Below are positions 1 to 10,878 of a stretch of DNA of 64,000 bases, one piece after another. Origin of the DNA: Salticus scenicus. Its lineage: Eukaryota > Arthropoda > Arachnida > Araneae > Salticidae. The stretch lies in assembly GCA_963930645.1 (NCBI GenBank), contig OZ005648.1, positions 198,965,542 to 199,029,541 of the forward strand. Direction: 5' to 3'. Each line of letters starts with the position of its first letter. The first letter of the stretch is position 1. A model generated the notes under the pieces. That model was not told the origin of the DNA and did not search any database. It saw only the letters and a program-made list of their open reading frames with translations. The position numbers and the translations under genes are program-made.

Positions 1-511
1 ATAATTAGTTATTAGTATATAAAATAAATTATTTGTTTCATAATTGATATATCGATTAAACAAACATTAAAATTAAAAATTAGTGACAGAAATTGAATAT
101 AAATGATTTTACAAGTTTGCAACCCTGTAGCTCCCATTTTTTTTTTAAATCTTTTTTATGTTTACTTATATGTATTACATAAGTATAATTTTTAATGTAT
201 TAAAGTTCTGCTTTAGAAAATGCAGACAAAATATACCTGAAATCTAAAAAATTCTACAATCCACACTGTCTGTGGCTCCAAGGTGTGTGGATTTCTGAAA
301 ATGTAGCGTATACTTTAGTAAAGCTTTATTCGTAGAATATATATTTCATAAAGCTGAATTCTTTTACTTTCTTCTTATTATTTTTTTCCCAAAAATATGG
401 TGACGTTTTAAAAAAATATATTATAATAGCTTGTTGTAGGGAGACTAAGGCGCCCGTTGAAAAATAATTGTTTTATTTTATTTATTTCTCACTCTCACTT
501 TAAATAATTCA
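1..511. other. AT-rich intergenic stretch
   Basis: No reading frame, RNA gene or transposon end could be recognised here. The stretch is A/T-rich with short homopolymers and ends at the terminus of a Helitron fragment. Confidence 0.6.
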
Positions 512-600
512 CTAGCAGGCTTTGCCCGCTTCGCTGGCCACTAAATTTAAAGGAAACTCTTTTCTATATAGCTTTATAAAAATAAAATAAAATAAAATAA
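512..600 (-). mobile_element. Helitron 3'-end fragment
   Basis: Read on the minus strand this closely matches the 3' end of the large Helitron at 6954-10878: a short GC-rich hairpin (GCGGGC against GCCTGC-like bases) followed by CTAG and then a T, the expected CTRR|T Helitron end. In this copy one loop base differs (GCAAAGCC instead of GTAGCC). The sequence loses similarity after the terminal few dozen bases, so this is a fragment or a short non-autonomous copy whose 5' end I cannot place. Confidence 0.5.
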
Positions 601-802
601 ATTACTGAAATTGTTCAAAAGTTCGCTCCAGGTCTCTGCTGCATTCGGCAGCGATTTGGTCATCCACTGCAACTCGGTCGCTTGTCCCTATTACCTGCGA
701 CAATAGTTTACCAATGAGCTTCCATTTAGGTGCTTATTATATAACAGTTTCGAAATAGATAGTATCGAAAAAATTGGAGTTTCCCTTTTATATTTGAATC
801 CC

Positions 803-845
803 AGTTACATGTGAACAACACTATACGTGTTGTTCACATGTAACT
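803..845. repeat. Perfect 19-bp inverted repeat
   Basis: Arms at 803-821 and 827-845 are exact reverse complements around a 5-base loop (TATAC). The core is TTACATGTGAACAACAC. A related half-copy with ATGTAACTGGG follows at about 859-870, so the hairpin may belong to a small decayed element. No gene is associated with it. Confidence 0.75.
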
Positions 846-1075
846 CGGACTGGACTCAAATGTAACTGGGTTTAGACAACATAATATTTGCTTTTACGTT
901 ATTTCATATGTTTATTTTGTTTATCCAATCAATCATTAAATGACAGCAATTTCACGCCAAATATTACAATATGCTGTGACCGGCTACGTCTGTCGCATGA
1001 GACAATTAATTTTTTGTGTTTATATATAATTCATGGGTTGTAAACCTGATAGTACAGCCTTAATATAGTTCTCTT

Positions 1076-1446
1076 TGGCGGCTTTTGAATTTTTGTCACC
1101 ATTTTAGACTTAATCCATTGTAACAATAAGACTTAATACCTTGTAGACTTAATACCTTATGCTATGAGCGCTATTTCTGCCGTATTTTAGACAACTAATC
1201 TTTTTATGGTTATATATATTTTCCATTAAACATATTTTTATTTATTTATTTAAATATTAATTTGAATTTTTCAAATATTTCTGTTCGACAGCGTGCAAGT
1301 GCAGTAACACACAGAGGCTCATTTATTTGTATGATAAATTAGCATAATGATTATTATATAAAAAAATAAATAAATAGGTAAACATTATCGTGTTGCACAA
1401 CTTTATTATGTTGCTCCACTGGCGGCTTTTGAATTTTTGTCGCCAT
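1076..1446. repeat. Pair of 27-bp direct repeats
   Basis: TGGCGGCTTTTGAATTTTTG followed by TCRCCAT occurs at 1076-1102 and again at 1420-1446 in the same orientation, with one difference. The intervening 320 bases hold no recognisable gene. The repeats may be remains of a short dispersed element. Confidence 0.6.
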
Positions 1447-1455
1447 ATTAGCGAT

Positions 1456-1490
<35 letters not shown>

Positions 1491-2524
1491 TATGAAAAGG
1501 GGAAGACTGTTTTGCTAATAATTTTACCAGACTCTTTTTTGTTTATACATAAGAATCCTTTATATTCTGCTTATATTTTTAATGGTTTTTAGTTTTAAAA
1601 TAGTGCTTGTTGAAATAAATTTCCTATCTTTAAAACTGCATTTGTTCTGTAAATTTTGTGTAACAATAAATCATTTATGTTTTTATATATTTGATGCGCT
1701 ACTTAGATTAAAATGACTGTTGCTATATTAAATTTCTTGTCGAAAAACGTTCGGTGTACTTCAACACCAAAATTTAAAAAATCGCCCAGCAGGATCTGTT
1801 AATGAAACTGATAAAATAAAAATATGGTTCATAGAGTTTAAATAATCTATTTAAAAAAACTTTTAAAACCCAAATTATTAATGTATCGTATCACATACAT
1901 AGATATAGTAATAATATATAGATTGATCATTGGGGAGAAAAAAGTGATTCCTTTTCATTCGGGAAAAGACGGCGATTCTACCAAAATATGGCAGTCTTTC
2001 CCCGAGTGAATACACACGGGAATACACACGAATGTTTTAGCAAATAAAATTCATGAATAATTTATTTACTAAAGGTGAATGAAAAGTTCCAGATATAGTT
2101 TCAAATTCATTCTTCTTTTTTTCCTTTTTTCCTTCAATACCACTTAATGGCTGATTCCAAAGCTTTTTTTTTCGGCATCAAAAATCTTTGCACGATAATA
2201 TGGGGATGATAGATCTATATATATTATTATATCTATGATCACATAATTCTTTTCGAAGATAGAATAAAACTTAATTTGAAAAAAAAAATAATAATAATAA
2301 CTTTTGTTTATTAACCAAAATAATTGATGAAATTTGAAATGCAAGTTGGTCTTGTGGGGTACAGGCTGTATATTATATTTTTGTGTTCGTGAGAGAAAAT
2401 TTAAAAGAATTTGAAAACTACAATTTTTAATCCCACTTAAAAATCATGTGACTTAATGTGAAGCAGATTTTTCATTTTTTTTCTCCTAACGGTTTCCATA
2501 CAATCTTCTGCTGTTGCCACCTAA
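1447..2524. other. Intergenic stretch without recognisable features
   Basis: Contains a 28-base poly(T) tract near 1460-1489 and otherwise unremarkable A/T-rich DNA. A short frame near 2144-2344 is low-complexity and does not resemble a protein. Confidence 0.55.
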
Positions 2525-2705
2525 AATTCATACTTTAGTTAATTTTAAAAAATCTAATTGTCCGATTGATAAGCTGTTTAATGCATCGGATTTCCAAAAA
2601 TTTTCCCTTTCTTTTGCTATCTTATTTGTAACGATGCGACTGATATTTCTAATTTATTTTCTTATCTTTCTGATTTATTTTCCTCATTTTAAATAAATGT
2701 ACTTT

Positions 2706-2741
<36 letters not shown>

Positions 2742-3366
2742 TTGTCTAAAAAAAATTGGCAACAATTAAATTATGGATAAAATGTTAAAATTTAAATGGC
2801 TTTTTTATCAGAAATTAGAAGGTTATTATTTTTACATTTTAATTAATTAAGAAAAAACTAATCAAAAATTCGAAAATCTGACTTCGATGTGCACAATGAC
2901 CCTTCGGGGGGCACCTTTGTGTGTTAAATCTCGTGACTGTCCGAGCTACCGTTTTCGAGATCAGTGAAATATACACATATTGCTCACTTAATAGTATAAG
3001 ATTTGCTAGAAAGCCCGTGCGAAATTTTTTCACTTTGTTTATCTTCGTTACCTTTAAAATTATTATTTTATAGGCGTCATTTTTTTCATATGCATGAGCA
3101 AATTTATTTTTATTTATTTATTTTTATTTTTATTTTTTACGGGAAAGCATATTTCATTTTATGCTGAAAAAAAATGGCAACAATTAAAATTTTAAACGTA
3201 TTTTAAAGCTTTTATTTTCATATTTTAATTATTTTTAAGAAATCTAAATATATATTCATTACAAATAAGGTACCAAATGAAAGGCGCAATTTTTCTGAAT
3301 CAGTTGGTTTAAACAGCTTATCGATCGGACAATTAGATTTTTTAAAATTGACTAAAGTATGAAAAT
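2525..3366. mobile_element. Inverted-repeat element, about 0.84 kb
   Basis: A 57-bp block at 2525-2581 containing TCTAATTGTCCGAT recurs inverted, with a few changes, at 3310-3366. Inside, a second motif (AAAATGGCAACAATTAAA-like) occurs twice in direct orientation near 2751 and 3172. No coding capacity was found between the arms. This is best explained as a non-autonomous inverted-repeat element; no target duplication could be defined. Confidence 0.5.
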
Positions 3367-3496
3367 TAGGGGACTTAGTCCAAGGAAATATTTTAAGCCT
3401 AATCTTAAGCCTAAGTTGTGACAGAATCAGCCACGGATGAGGGTAACTACCAACGAGATATATAAAGTAGAGTGATAAATGGTAACCTTTGAGAAG

Positions 3497-4036
3497 GTCC
3501 AAGATGAGTCATGTGACATGCTCTTCTTGCACCTGCGTATTCGATGGTTCCCTTGGTAACAGCTTATTTTCAGTAAATTTCTATGGCATCGGTTTGGAGA
3601 TTGTTCTTCGCATAAGTCATAAACGCCAATGTTTTTGTTTACTTACGTAGTTTAATATTCTTTTGTTCTAAATCATTTTGATTTAGATTTTACTTCTCTT
3701 TTATTTCGTGTAGTTGAACTTTAACCGACAAAATGCTTAAAAATAGTTGAAAAATTATTATTTGTTGTTAAATTTAACTCTTTAAAAGTTTAAATTTTCT
3801 TTTATAAACACTTTTAAACTTTGTTGGGAAATGATGAAAAAAATGATATTTTATTATTTATTAAAATGTGAAATATGTGTAAAATTATTTTAAAAACAAT
3901 TTATTTCGGTCACAGGACTGTCATGTTACCTAATAGTAATGATAATTTGTCGAACTGATATTTTAAATGCCAAAATAGCGATAAAGGGCCAAACACAGCA
4001 ACCTATTCGAGCATGTCACGTGATTCATCTTGAACC
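3497..4036. mobile_element. Short inverted-repeat element (540 bp)
   Basis: Arms of about 28 bp at 3497-3524 and 4009-4036 share AAGATGAGTCATGTGACATG on one side and its near-complement on the other. The interior is A/T-rich and has no coding sequence. Probably a MITE; the superfamily is not identifiable from these ends. Confidence 0.5.
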
Positions 4037-4269
4037 ACGGAAAGTTAATCCTTCATCCATTGAATCCGCACTCTAATTTATATATATCGTTGGTGACTAT
4101 ATATGCTGATACTTCTTTATTAAATCACTTATTTGTGTATTTTTATTCACATAAATCAAACAACAACAACAACAACAATAATAATAACATTCTAATAACT
4201 ACAGATGGGGGAAAAAATGATTTTTTTTTTCAAGGTAAAAATAGCAAACTCTTGTATTATAAAATCTGA

Positions 4270-5301
4270 AGCAGATATTCAATGAATTATTATTTATATA
4301 TTTATTTACAAAAACTTCAGGGTCATTTTTTACATATTATTTACTGTATTAAATGACAGGAAAACGTTCACGAAATACATTATAAACAGTGGAAATATAA
4401 GTTTTCGCGATTTAGATTCAAATAAGACATAAGAGAATTGCATTAATCTAATTAGTTGTAATGAAAAGGCATCAAATTCTTCAAAAGATACTTTAATATA
4501 GCAAGTTCAGTACCAGTAATTTGAAATAACACCATGAAAATTTGTAGGCATGAAATTCCCCACACAGATATTATTTACAATCAGCCAAACTCATTTACCT
4601 TTTTATAAATAAAAACATCAATTAAATTTACAAGGTGATTGTTTGGAAAACAGTTCTGTGATAAATAGTGGTTATATAAATTTTCAAGTTGTACATTTAA
4701 ATAACAAATAAGAAGATTGTATTATAACTAATGTGATCACAGGAACTAATATCAAATACCTCTCAAAATCTATCTCATTGTTCAAGTTACGCGTTATAAC
4801 ATTGTTACGTAATATAATATGACATAAATTAAAGTTCCCTAATATATTATTTACATTCTCAGAATATCAAGATACATTTATTAATCAAATGACGTGACTT
4901 TTTATCTTTACTTTGAAGCCGTTCAATAAATGTACTTTATTTTTTTCCTTAAACTGTTAGTTTAATTTCCTTTCAAAAGGGTCTTAAAGATTGTAATTAC
5001 AGAATCTTTTGAATTATCAAAGAAATTTTTTCACTTTAAATTGACTTTCTTGTTTTTTGTTTAAGTTTTTTTTTATTTATCTATTTACTTTAAAAGAATA
5101 AGATGTGTGGTGTTTGGACCATTTTTCTATAGTTATAAAATGTCACGTATTATAAATGTCAAGTAAAATATTAATTGTCAGAATATGAGAATTTTATAAA
5201 CGTCATACAGCATAACATCATAGAGTTCTAGAGAAAGAGAGGGGGAAAAATAGATTCTAAATAAAAGCGACATCAATAAAACAACTGGAGTTTCTCTCAC
5301 G

Positions 5302-5337
<36 letters not shown>

Positions 5338-5595
5338 CTAGCATTCATCTCGTAATCATTCTCTCGTATCATTTTAAATATGAAGAACTCACTTTTGTCT
5401 AATATATTTCTTTATATAATTTAAAAGTAACCCAATTTAATTAATCTAAATTCGGCTTTGAAAAAAAAAAAAAAAAAAAAAAAAAACTGAGCAGAGTCCA
5501 CCTATGCCAACTAGTTTGCTTTTTAAATATCTCGATATACATGAAAACATGAAAAGGGACAGAGAAGAAATAAATTAAAAAAATAAAATTATACT
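4270..5595. other. Intergenic stretch with homopolymers
   Basis: No gene seen. Contains a poly(T) tract at 5305-5337 and a poly(A) tract at 5461-5486, which explain the lysine-rich or phenylalanine-rich frames here. Confidence 0.55.
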
Positions 5596-5599
5596 TTCA

Positions 5600-5735
5600 A
5601 AAAAATTAAAGAACACGATTTTATCGAAATATGAACTAAAACGAACAAAATATCTACGTTTATAGTATTAAAATGCAGGATAAGAGAAAATCGTGTGAGT
5701 GACACACTATAATATATACATACTTTTATATCTCT
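5600..5735 (+). repeat. Dispersed repeat end (AGAGAAAATCGTGTGAG family)
   Basis: This block (ATTAAAGAACACGATTTTAT ... AGAGAAAATCGTGTGAGTGA) recurs at about 56256-56372 with a few substitutions, and its terminal part resembles 32445-32485. The shared ending suggests the 3' end of one dispersed family. Confidence 0.6.
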
Positions 5736-5826
5736 AATAATAATAATAATTAATTAATTGTTGCCACACGACATTATACAAAATACGGCCAAATCCTGTG
5801 CCACATACGATAGAGTTTTATATATA

Positions 5827-6658
5827 CAGTATAGGACCCATTATCCGGAATTCCAAAATCCGGAAGACCCAAAATCCAGAATCATTTCAGATTTTTTTTT
5901 TTTTTTATGATTGAAATACATTTTATATCTAAGATCAGAAAAAAAAAGAAAGAAAAAAAAATTGCCCTAAAATGAATTATTGTGTGTTTTATTAGGTAGT
6001 ATTATAAAAATTTAGAAATTAAAACAGAATTTCTTTCTTTCATATGGTCAGGGATGTTTGTGGTCCAGGAAAACCCTAGAATTCACAGCAAGCCACATAA
6101 AAAAAATTCTAATTTATTTTATGATAGATTTCTGGTGATTTTTAACTTCTCATTAAGATCTTAAAAAGAAAGAAAAAAGAAATGGAAATTTTGAAAGAAA
6201 AAATCATTCTTCTTCTTTTTTTTTATTTTTTTAGCATTCTGCTTTTATGATTGAGACAGTATTCATGTTTAGCAGCATTGATAAAGAAGCAACCATGCCA
6301 CTCATGGCAAGTGGTAGTAATGTACATGTTTGTATATATATACGCATTATAGTTATTTTTTTCTTCCTGCTAAATTTAACAGAAAAAAGTATCAGATTTG
6401 CAAAAAATCTTGACTTTCAGTTTTTGATTTATTTGCATGTTTTAAGAGCTCTAGAATATTATAATTCGAATATTTTTTTTAAATGTCTGTCTCTATGTGA
6501 AGTAGTTGCTCCTAGAAGTAAATTAGTACCTGTCAATTACTGAGTTATGTTTTATAATTTAGGGAAAGCAATAATAGAAAAAGGACCCAAAATCCAGAAA
6601 ATTCCGAAATCCGGAATTCTTCTGGTCCCATGGGTTCCGGATAATGGATCCTATACTG
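5827..6658. mobile_element. pogo/Tigger-like non-autonomous element (832 bp)
   Basis: Terminal inverted repeats begin CAGTATAGGACCCATTATCC on the left and CAGTATAGGATCCATTATCC on the right, each flanked by TA, the Tc1/mariner/pogo target duplication. The inner TIR continues with blocks around CCAAAATCCGGA. The interior has no transposase-like frame; the frames at 6247-6543 and 6545-6814 look like chance. Confidence 0.75.
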
Positions 6659-7051
6659 TATATATATATTTTTTTTTTTTTTGCCCCTAGAACTTGCCCC
6701 TAATAATATAGGAACCTGGAAACACTTGTATGTCATATTGTCATTGACTATGAAGTAGTGTACAAAATCACAAGTCAATCGAATGACCAGAAGTGGCCGA
6801 AAATTGTGTTGCAAGATTCCGTTACATACATTAAATAGTTATATCATGTCAAGTTAATAAAAGCATGTTAATAAACGAATTTTAAAAGAATTAAATTATG
6901 TGTTCTAAATAGAATTTTTTCTTTACCGCAATATGATTTAATATATTACCTAACTAGCAGGCTACGCCCGCTTCGCTAGTCACTATTTTTAAATGAATCA
7001 CTATAGTTAATGAATTCTCAAAATTGCATCAATTTTTCTCATGCGAAAAAA

Positions 7052-7052
7052 A

Positions 7053-7086
<34 letters not shown>
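7052..7086. repeat. (GA)n microsatellite inside the Helitron
   Basis: A run of A followed by about 13 GA units. It explains the Arg-Glu-rich part of the chance frame at 7024-7428. Confidence 0.85.
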
Positions 7087-7091
<5 letters not shown>

Positions 7092-7639
7092 AGAATGTGA
7101 TTGGAAAAAAATGTCGCAACGGGTCCCCACTGCCCTTGGCAGCGCAGGCAATTGTGCGCTGCGCGCGCGCATTTATGTTCAAATGAATCACTTAATGAAT
7201 CACTATGTTATCGTAAGGGAAAAACATAAAAAAAAAAAATCTTCTATCTGTGGAATAATCGGTTCGGGCCACCACTGCCTGCGGCAGCGTATACAGGCGC
7301 GCAAGGCTCGCATGCTCCTTCACCTACCGTTCCCGCCCCTCCTAATTATTTTAGACTTTAAAAAATACTCGCAGTCGTTCTCTCGGGCTTTTAAACCTAA
7401 TAATACTAATATCCAAAATTTTATCTGAATTTCTTTATTTTTACCCCTGCGCCCGCCGCCCTTCATAATAATTTTATTCTTTCGAAAATATCCGCAATCG
7501 ATTTATCGGGCCTCAAAATCTAACAACACTAATTTTCAGCGCTCTAACTCTTATTTATATTTTTTTTGCCCTTTCACCTCCCTTTCCCGTCTATCCTAAT
7601 AATTTTACAAATTCGAAAATATACGCAATCGATTTGTAG

Positions 7640-7963
7640 CATACCTTCTCGCTGATTCCACGGGCCCGCACTAACTCTTGGACTTTAACTCCCCCTATTA
7701 CCGCATTCCTAACAGGCCATGGGCCCTTCCCTTTCTATCTATACAAGTTTCATTGCCGACGCTCACCCTTGTGTTCATGTGGAGAGGAGGGTACTCCACT
7801 ACATTATTATTTCCACTGCCCCCTATCAGAAAATTATCATTTAAGAAATCCCTCCCCTAGACCAATTAATTGGCTAGACGAAATTCTAACAAGAAAACCG
7901 CTAATAAATAAACTAAATAGCATCTTCTCCTACTTAATGAACATTTCAAACCTAACAGATTAA
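7640..7963 (+). pseudogene. C-terminal fragment of a LINE ORF2 (end of RNase H / CCHC-like region)
   Basis: The frame is open from the insertion point to TAA and encodes 107 residues. It carries FLTGHGPFPFYLYKF at about residues 24-38, then CSCGEEGTPLHYYFHCPL with a C-x-C...H...C pattern. These match the extreme C-terminus of ORF2 polyproteins of arthropod R1/Jockey-like LINEs, where the LTGHG block ends RNase H. There is no initiation codon of its own and no reverse transcriptase domain because of the 5' truncation. The fragment itself has no frameshift, suggesting a fairly recent insertion. Confidence 0.75.
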
Positions 7964-8601
7964 TATCAAATTCTACTAATTATAATAATAATTCTCTAGT
8001 CAAAATTAAATAACCTTAAGTTTCTTCACCCTGTTATCTTCCTCTGTGGTCGTCCGAGTTGCTGCTGAAGATATCCTCATGTAATATCAGTTCTAGATTC
8101 CAAACGTCCTGAAGTCGCAGATTACTCAGAAACTTCACCAGTACCCCGCTAACCATCCTAACGTCACCAGCAGTCAATCAAGGACCGACTTGAGCCTCAA
8201 CGTGAATCTATCTACTTACAGATTCTTCCCATGATGGTCAGCAATTAATGCTGATTAAATCCATGCATACGCATGAACTGTTTCTACTAAAGAAACTGCC
8301 ATTCTCAACCTCAGAATCTGCGTCATCAATTATCAGCTGGTTTCGACTCTACAATATCAACTATCGTCAGCATGCCATTTGTCGCGTGGGGCCGGCTGGG
8401 CCCGGCATGCCGACCAAATACTTTATGTACATAAATATCTGTAAATACTCATCGCCCTCTGTCGCTGGTTGGCTAAGCCAGGCGATGCATGATGTACATT
8501 TATTTTTTTTTTCTCAATAAATGTCGGAGCAGCTCACGTGGATTATCCTAGAAGCGCTCAACACCGCTCCTCGAGCGGTGAGCGGGGGCTGCTCCCTGTT
8601 A
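7640..8601 (+). mobile_element. 5'-truncated non-LTR retrotransposon (LINE)
   Basis: The insert is bounded by a perfect 13-bp target-site duplication, AATCGATTTGTAG at 7627-7639 and 8602-8614. It begins inside ORF2 coding sequence and runs through a stop at 7963 into about 640 bp of 3' UTR. The UTR contains a G+C-rich inverted repeat near 8560-8590. Extreme 5' truncation and a target duplication are typical of target-primed reverse transcription. No poly(A) tail is obvious; the 3' end reads GCTGCTCCCTGTTA. Confidence 0.85.
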
Positions 8602-9451
8602 AATCGATTTGTAGGTATCAAAAACCTCCATGTACCAGTTTAATAAATTTACAAATTCGAAAATATCTGCAATCGATTTGTAAGCATCAAAAACCTCTAT
8701 GAACCAATTTTGAACGACATAACTGTATTTTTATTTTTTGCCCCTTTGTCCCCTCCGGTTGCCCTTCCTAATAACTCTACAAATTCGAAAATATCCGCAA
8801 TGGATTTGTAGGTATAAAGAACCTTTATGTGCCAATTTTGAACGGTCTAACTCTATTTTAATTTTTTTGCCCCTCCGCCCCCCCCCCCCCCACACACACA
8901 CACCTTTCTGACCCTCCTAATAACTTTACACTTTCAAAAATATCCTCATTTGACTTGCATATCTCTAAAACCTATATGTACCAATTTTGAACGGTCTAAC
9001 TATATTTCTATTTTTTTACCCCTTAGCACCCCCCCCCCTTTCCCGCCCCACCTGGGACGAATTTCTAAAATTAAAGAAATTAGTTTTTATGTACTTATGG
9101 GAGCTATATTTTAGAGCAAAAATATCTTACACATATATTTTTTTCCTGTTTGCAATATAAAGGATTATTTCAAATCACGTTTTGCCCCCTCTCCTCCCCT
9201 CTTGGGGCTGAATTTCGAAAATTCCAGAAATTAGTTTTTAGGTATTTGTACAGAGTGTCCTAAAAGTTCCAGCACTGACGCTGATGTATTTTTTATTTAC
9301 AAAACAACAAACCTTAAAACGATTATTTTTATGCTAATGATAAAAGGCACATTTAAAATTACGGAGGAAAAAAAACAGAACTTGCATTTATAATAAATGC
9401 TCAAAATGTCCACCTTTTTCTAGGAGGCAACGCTGAACTCGTTTGCGCATG

Positions 9452-10023
9452 CAGGGCCTGATTACCCAAAAGGCTCAGGAAGCACAAGCTTCCCCTCTAA
9501 AATTTAAGAGGGGGCCCTAAAATGACTAAAAACGGGTTNNNNNNNNNNNNNNNNNNNNNNNNNNNNNNNNNNNNNNNNNNNNNNNNNNNNNNNNNNNNNN
9601 NNNNNNNNNNNNNNNNNNNNNNNNNNNNNNNNNNNNNNNNNNNNNNNNNNNNNNNNNNNNNNNNNNNNNNNNNNNNNNNNNNNNNNNNNNNNNNNNNNNN
9701 NNNNNNNNNNNNNNNNNNNNNNNNNNNNNNNNNNNNNNAATGACTAAAAACGGGTTCTTGGAATTTCTGTTTCATATTTTCACCCTCAGATTGAATTTTT
9801 TCTGAGAAAGGTCGCCTAAAGCAAGGTAAAATACTCACTATTTTGGGAAAAATCTGTTATTTAGCCTCAAAAATCTGAATGTTCTTAATTAATAAGTTAT
9901 ACGATTTAAATGTTGTGTGTAGAAACTACCCAGGTATATGAATGAAAAAAAAAATCCGAAATGAAAGGGGGGCCTAGAAATGATAGTGAGCTTCCCCTAG
10001 CTTCAAAGCTTAATCGGGCCCTG
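9452..10023. mobile_element. hAT-like non-autonomous element
   Basis: Ends read CAGGGCCTGATTA and, inverted, CAGGGCCCGATTA. The 8-bp flanks are TGCGCATG (9444-9451) and TGCGCAAG (10024-10031), an 8-bp target duplication with one mismatch, as expected for hAT. The interior includes assembly gap 1 and no transposase frame. It sits inside the mariner-like element, so it is the youngest layer of the stack. Confidence 0.75.
9539..9738. other. Assembly gap 1 (200 N)
   Basis: Exactly 200 N, so probably a default gap size. The 18 bases AATGACTAAAAACGGGTT occur immediately before (9521-9538) and immediately after (9739-9756), suggesting the two contig ends overlap and little or no sequence is really missing. 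Confidence 0.95.
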
Positions 10024-10034
10024 TGCGCAAGTGT

Positions 10035-10328
10035 TTAGAAACGCGTTTTAACATGCTGGGAGTGACTTCTTGTAGCGAAACTTGTACCCACCTGCACAAA
10101 ACCTGTATTATGAAATTGTCGAATGAACTGATATAGCATATTTTTACTGGGTATTGCATCATCTGGATATTTATATCGCCAAACATCTTTGCATCTTTCA
10201 TACGATTTACATTCAAAATAAGCTTCAAACAGCGAAATTCTCTGAATGCGTGATAAAAACATCTCACTATGAAGAACAAAATAACATAAAACTTTATTCT
10301 CACACAACTTGAGCGAGAAAAGAAACAA
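10035..10328 (-). pseudogene. mariner-like transposase N-terminal fragment
   Basis: 97 residues on the minus strand within the TA-flanked mariner-like element. The segment FEAYFECKSYERCKDVWRYK and then IRQFHNTGFV fits the N-terminal helix-turn-helix (DUF4817-type) found in arthropod mariner-like transposases, with the pattern EAYF...S...F...FP...P...F..TG. The frame ends a few bases before the hAT junction (10023), and no catalytic DDD/E region is present downstream. It is a dead fragment. Confidence 0.6.
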
Positions 10329-10878
10329 ACTATAAAAAAATAAAGAACTGATGCAATAATAAGTAGTCGATAAAATTTAATATTAAAAAAAAAATCATGG
10401 ACACCATGAGTTCTTTAAGTTGGAGTACTGGAACTTTTAGGACACCCTGTATTACCTATATGTTAGAGCAAAAATTTCACATTTATCTGTTTTTCTCTTT
10501 GAGATATATAGGAGTATGTGGAACCACGTTTCGCGCATGTGAAATCACGTTTTGCCCCCCTTTCCCCCCTTGGGGACCGAACTTCTAAAATTCCAGAAAT
10601 TGTTTTTAGATAATTAAATTAGCTATATTTTAAAGCAAAAATTTTACGGATATCTATTTTTTTCTTTGAGATCCGAAGGTTTTTGTGAAATCACATTTTG
10701 CCCCCTACACACCCTTGGGGGGCGAATTTCAAAAAATCGCGTCTTAGGGGGTGCTTACACTATATGTTCTATAATCTGACCCAGTTTCGAGTCAGTGGCT
10801 CCAGTAGATTTTTCTGTGCGTTGAGGAGTCAGTGAGTGAGTGAGTGAGTGAGTGGAAGTACTCTTTTATATATATAGA

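Larger units (their letters stand above)
9251..10449 (-). mobile_element. mariner-like transposon, interrupted by a hAT element
   Basis: TIRs of about 25 bp with two mismatches, CAGAGTGTCCTAAAAGTTCC at 9251 and CAGGGTGTCCTAAAAGTTCC inverted at 10449, flanked by TA duplications (9249-9250, 10450-10451). Joining the flanks restores the Helitron internal repeat (compare 9081-9135). The coding strand is minus and only the transposase N-terminus survives as an open frame. The interior is split by the hAT element at 9452-10023. Confidence 0.8.
7313..10740. repeat. About 130-150-bp internal repeats of the Helitron, interrupted
   Basis: A unit with the core TTCGAAAATATMCGCAATCG, then an ACCAATTTTGAACGRYMTAA-like block, then a pyrimidine-rich stretch reading GCCCCT...CCC, repeats from about 7313-7639 and again 8602-9248 and 10452-10740. 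Later units shift to a variant containing AGAGCAAAAATNTYACA and TCACGTTTTGCCCCC. The array is split by the LINE (7640-8601) and by the mariner-like element (9251-10449), and removing either restores the unit. Confidence 0.7.
6954..10878 (-). mobile_element. Helitron with nested insertions
   Basis: On the minus strand the element starts TCTATATATATAAAAG directly after an A (10879) and ends with a short GC-rich hairpin then CTAG followed by T (6953). This is the A|TC...CTRR|T arrangement typical of Helitrons. Near the 5' end is a (TCAC)n tract (10830-10855 on the plus strand). No Rep/helicase is encoded, so it is non-autonomous. It contains imperfect internal repeats, a LINE insertion and a mariner-like insertion that holds a hAT element. 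The A-to-T insertion and hairpin are known of the family; the boundaries are read from the sequence. Confidence 0.7.
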
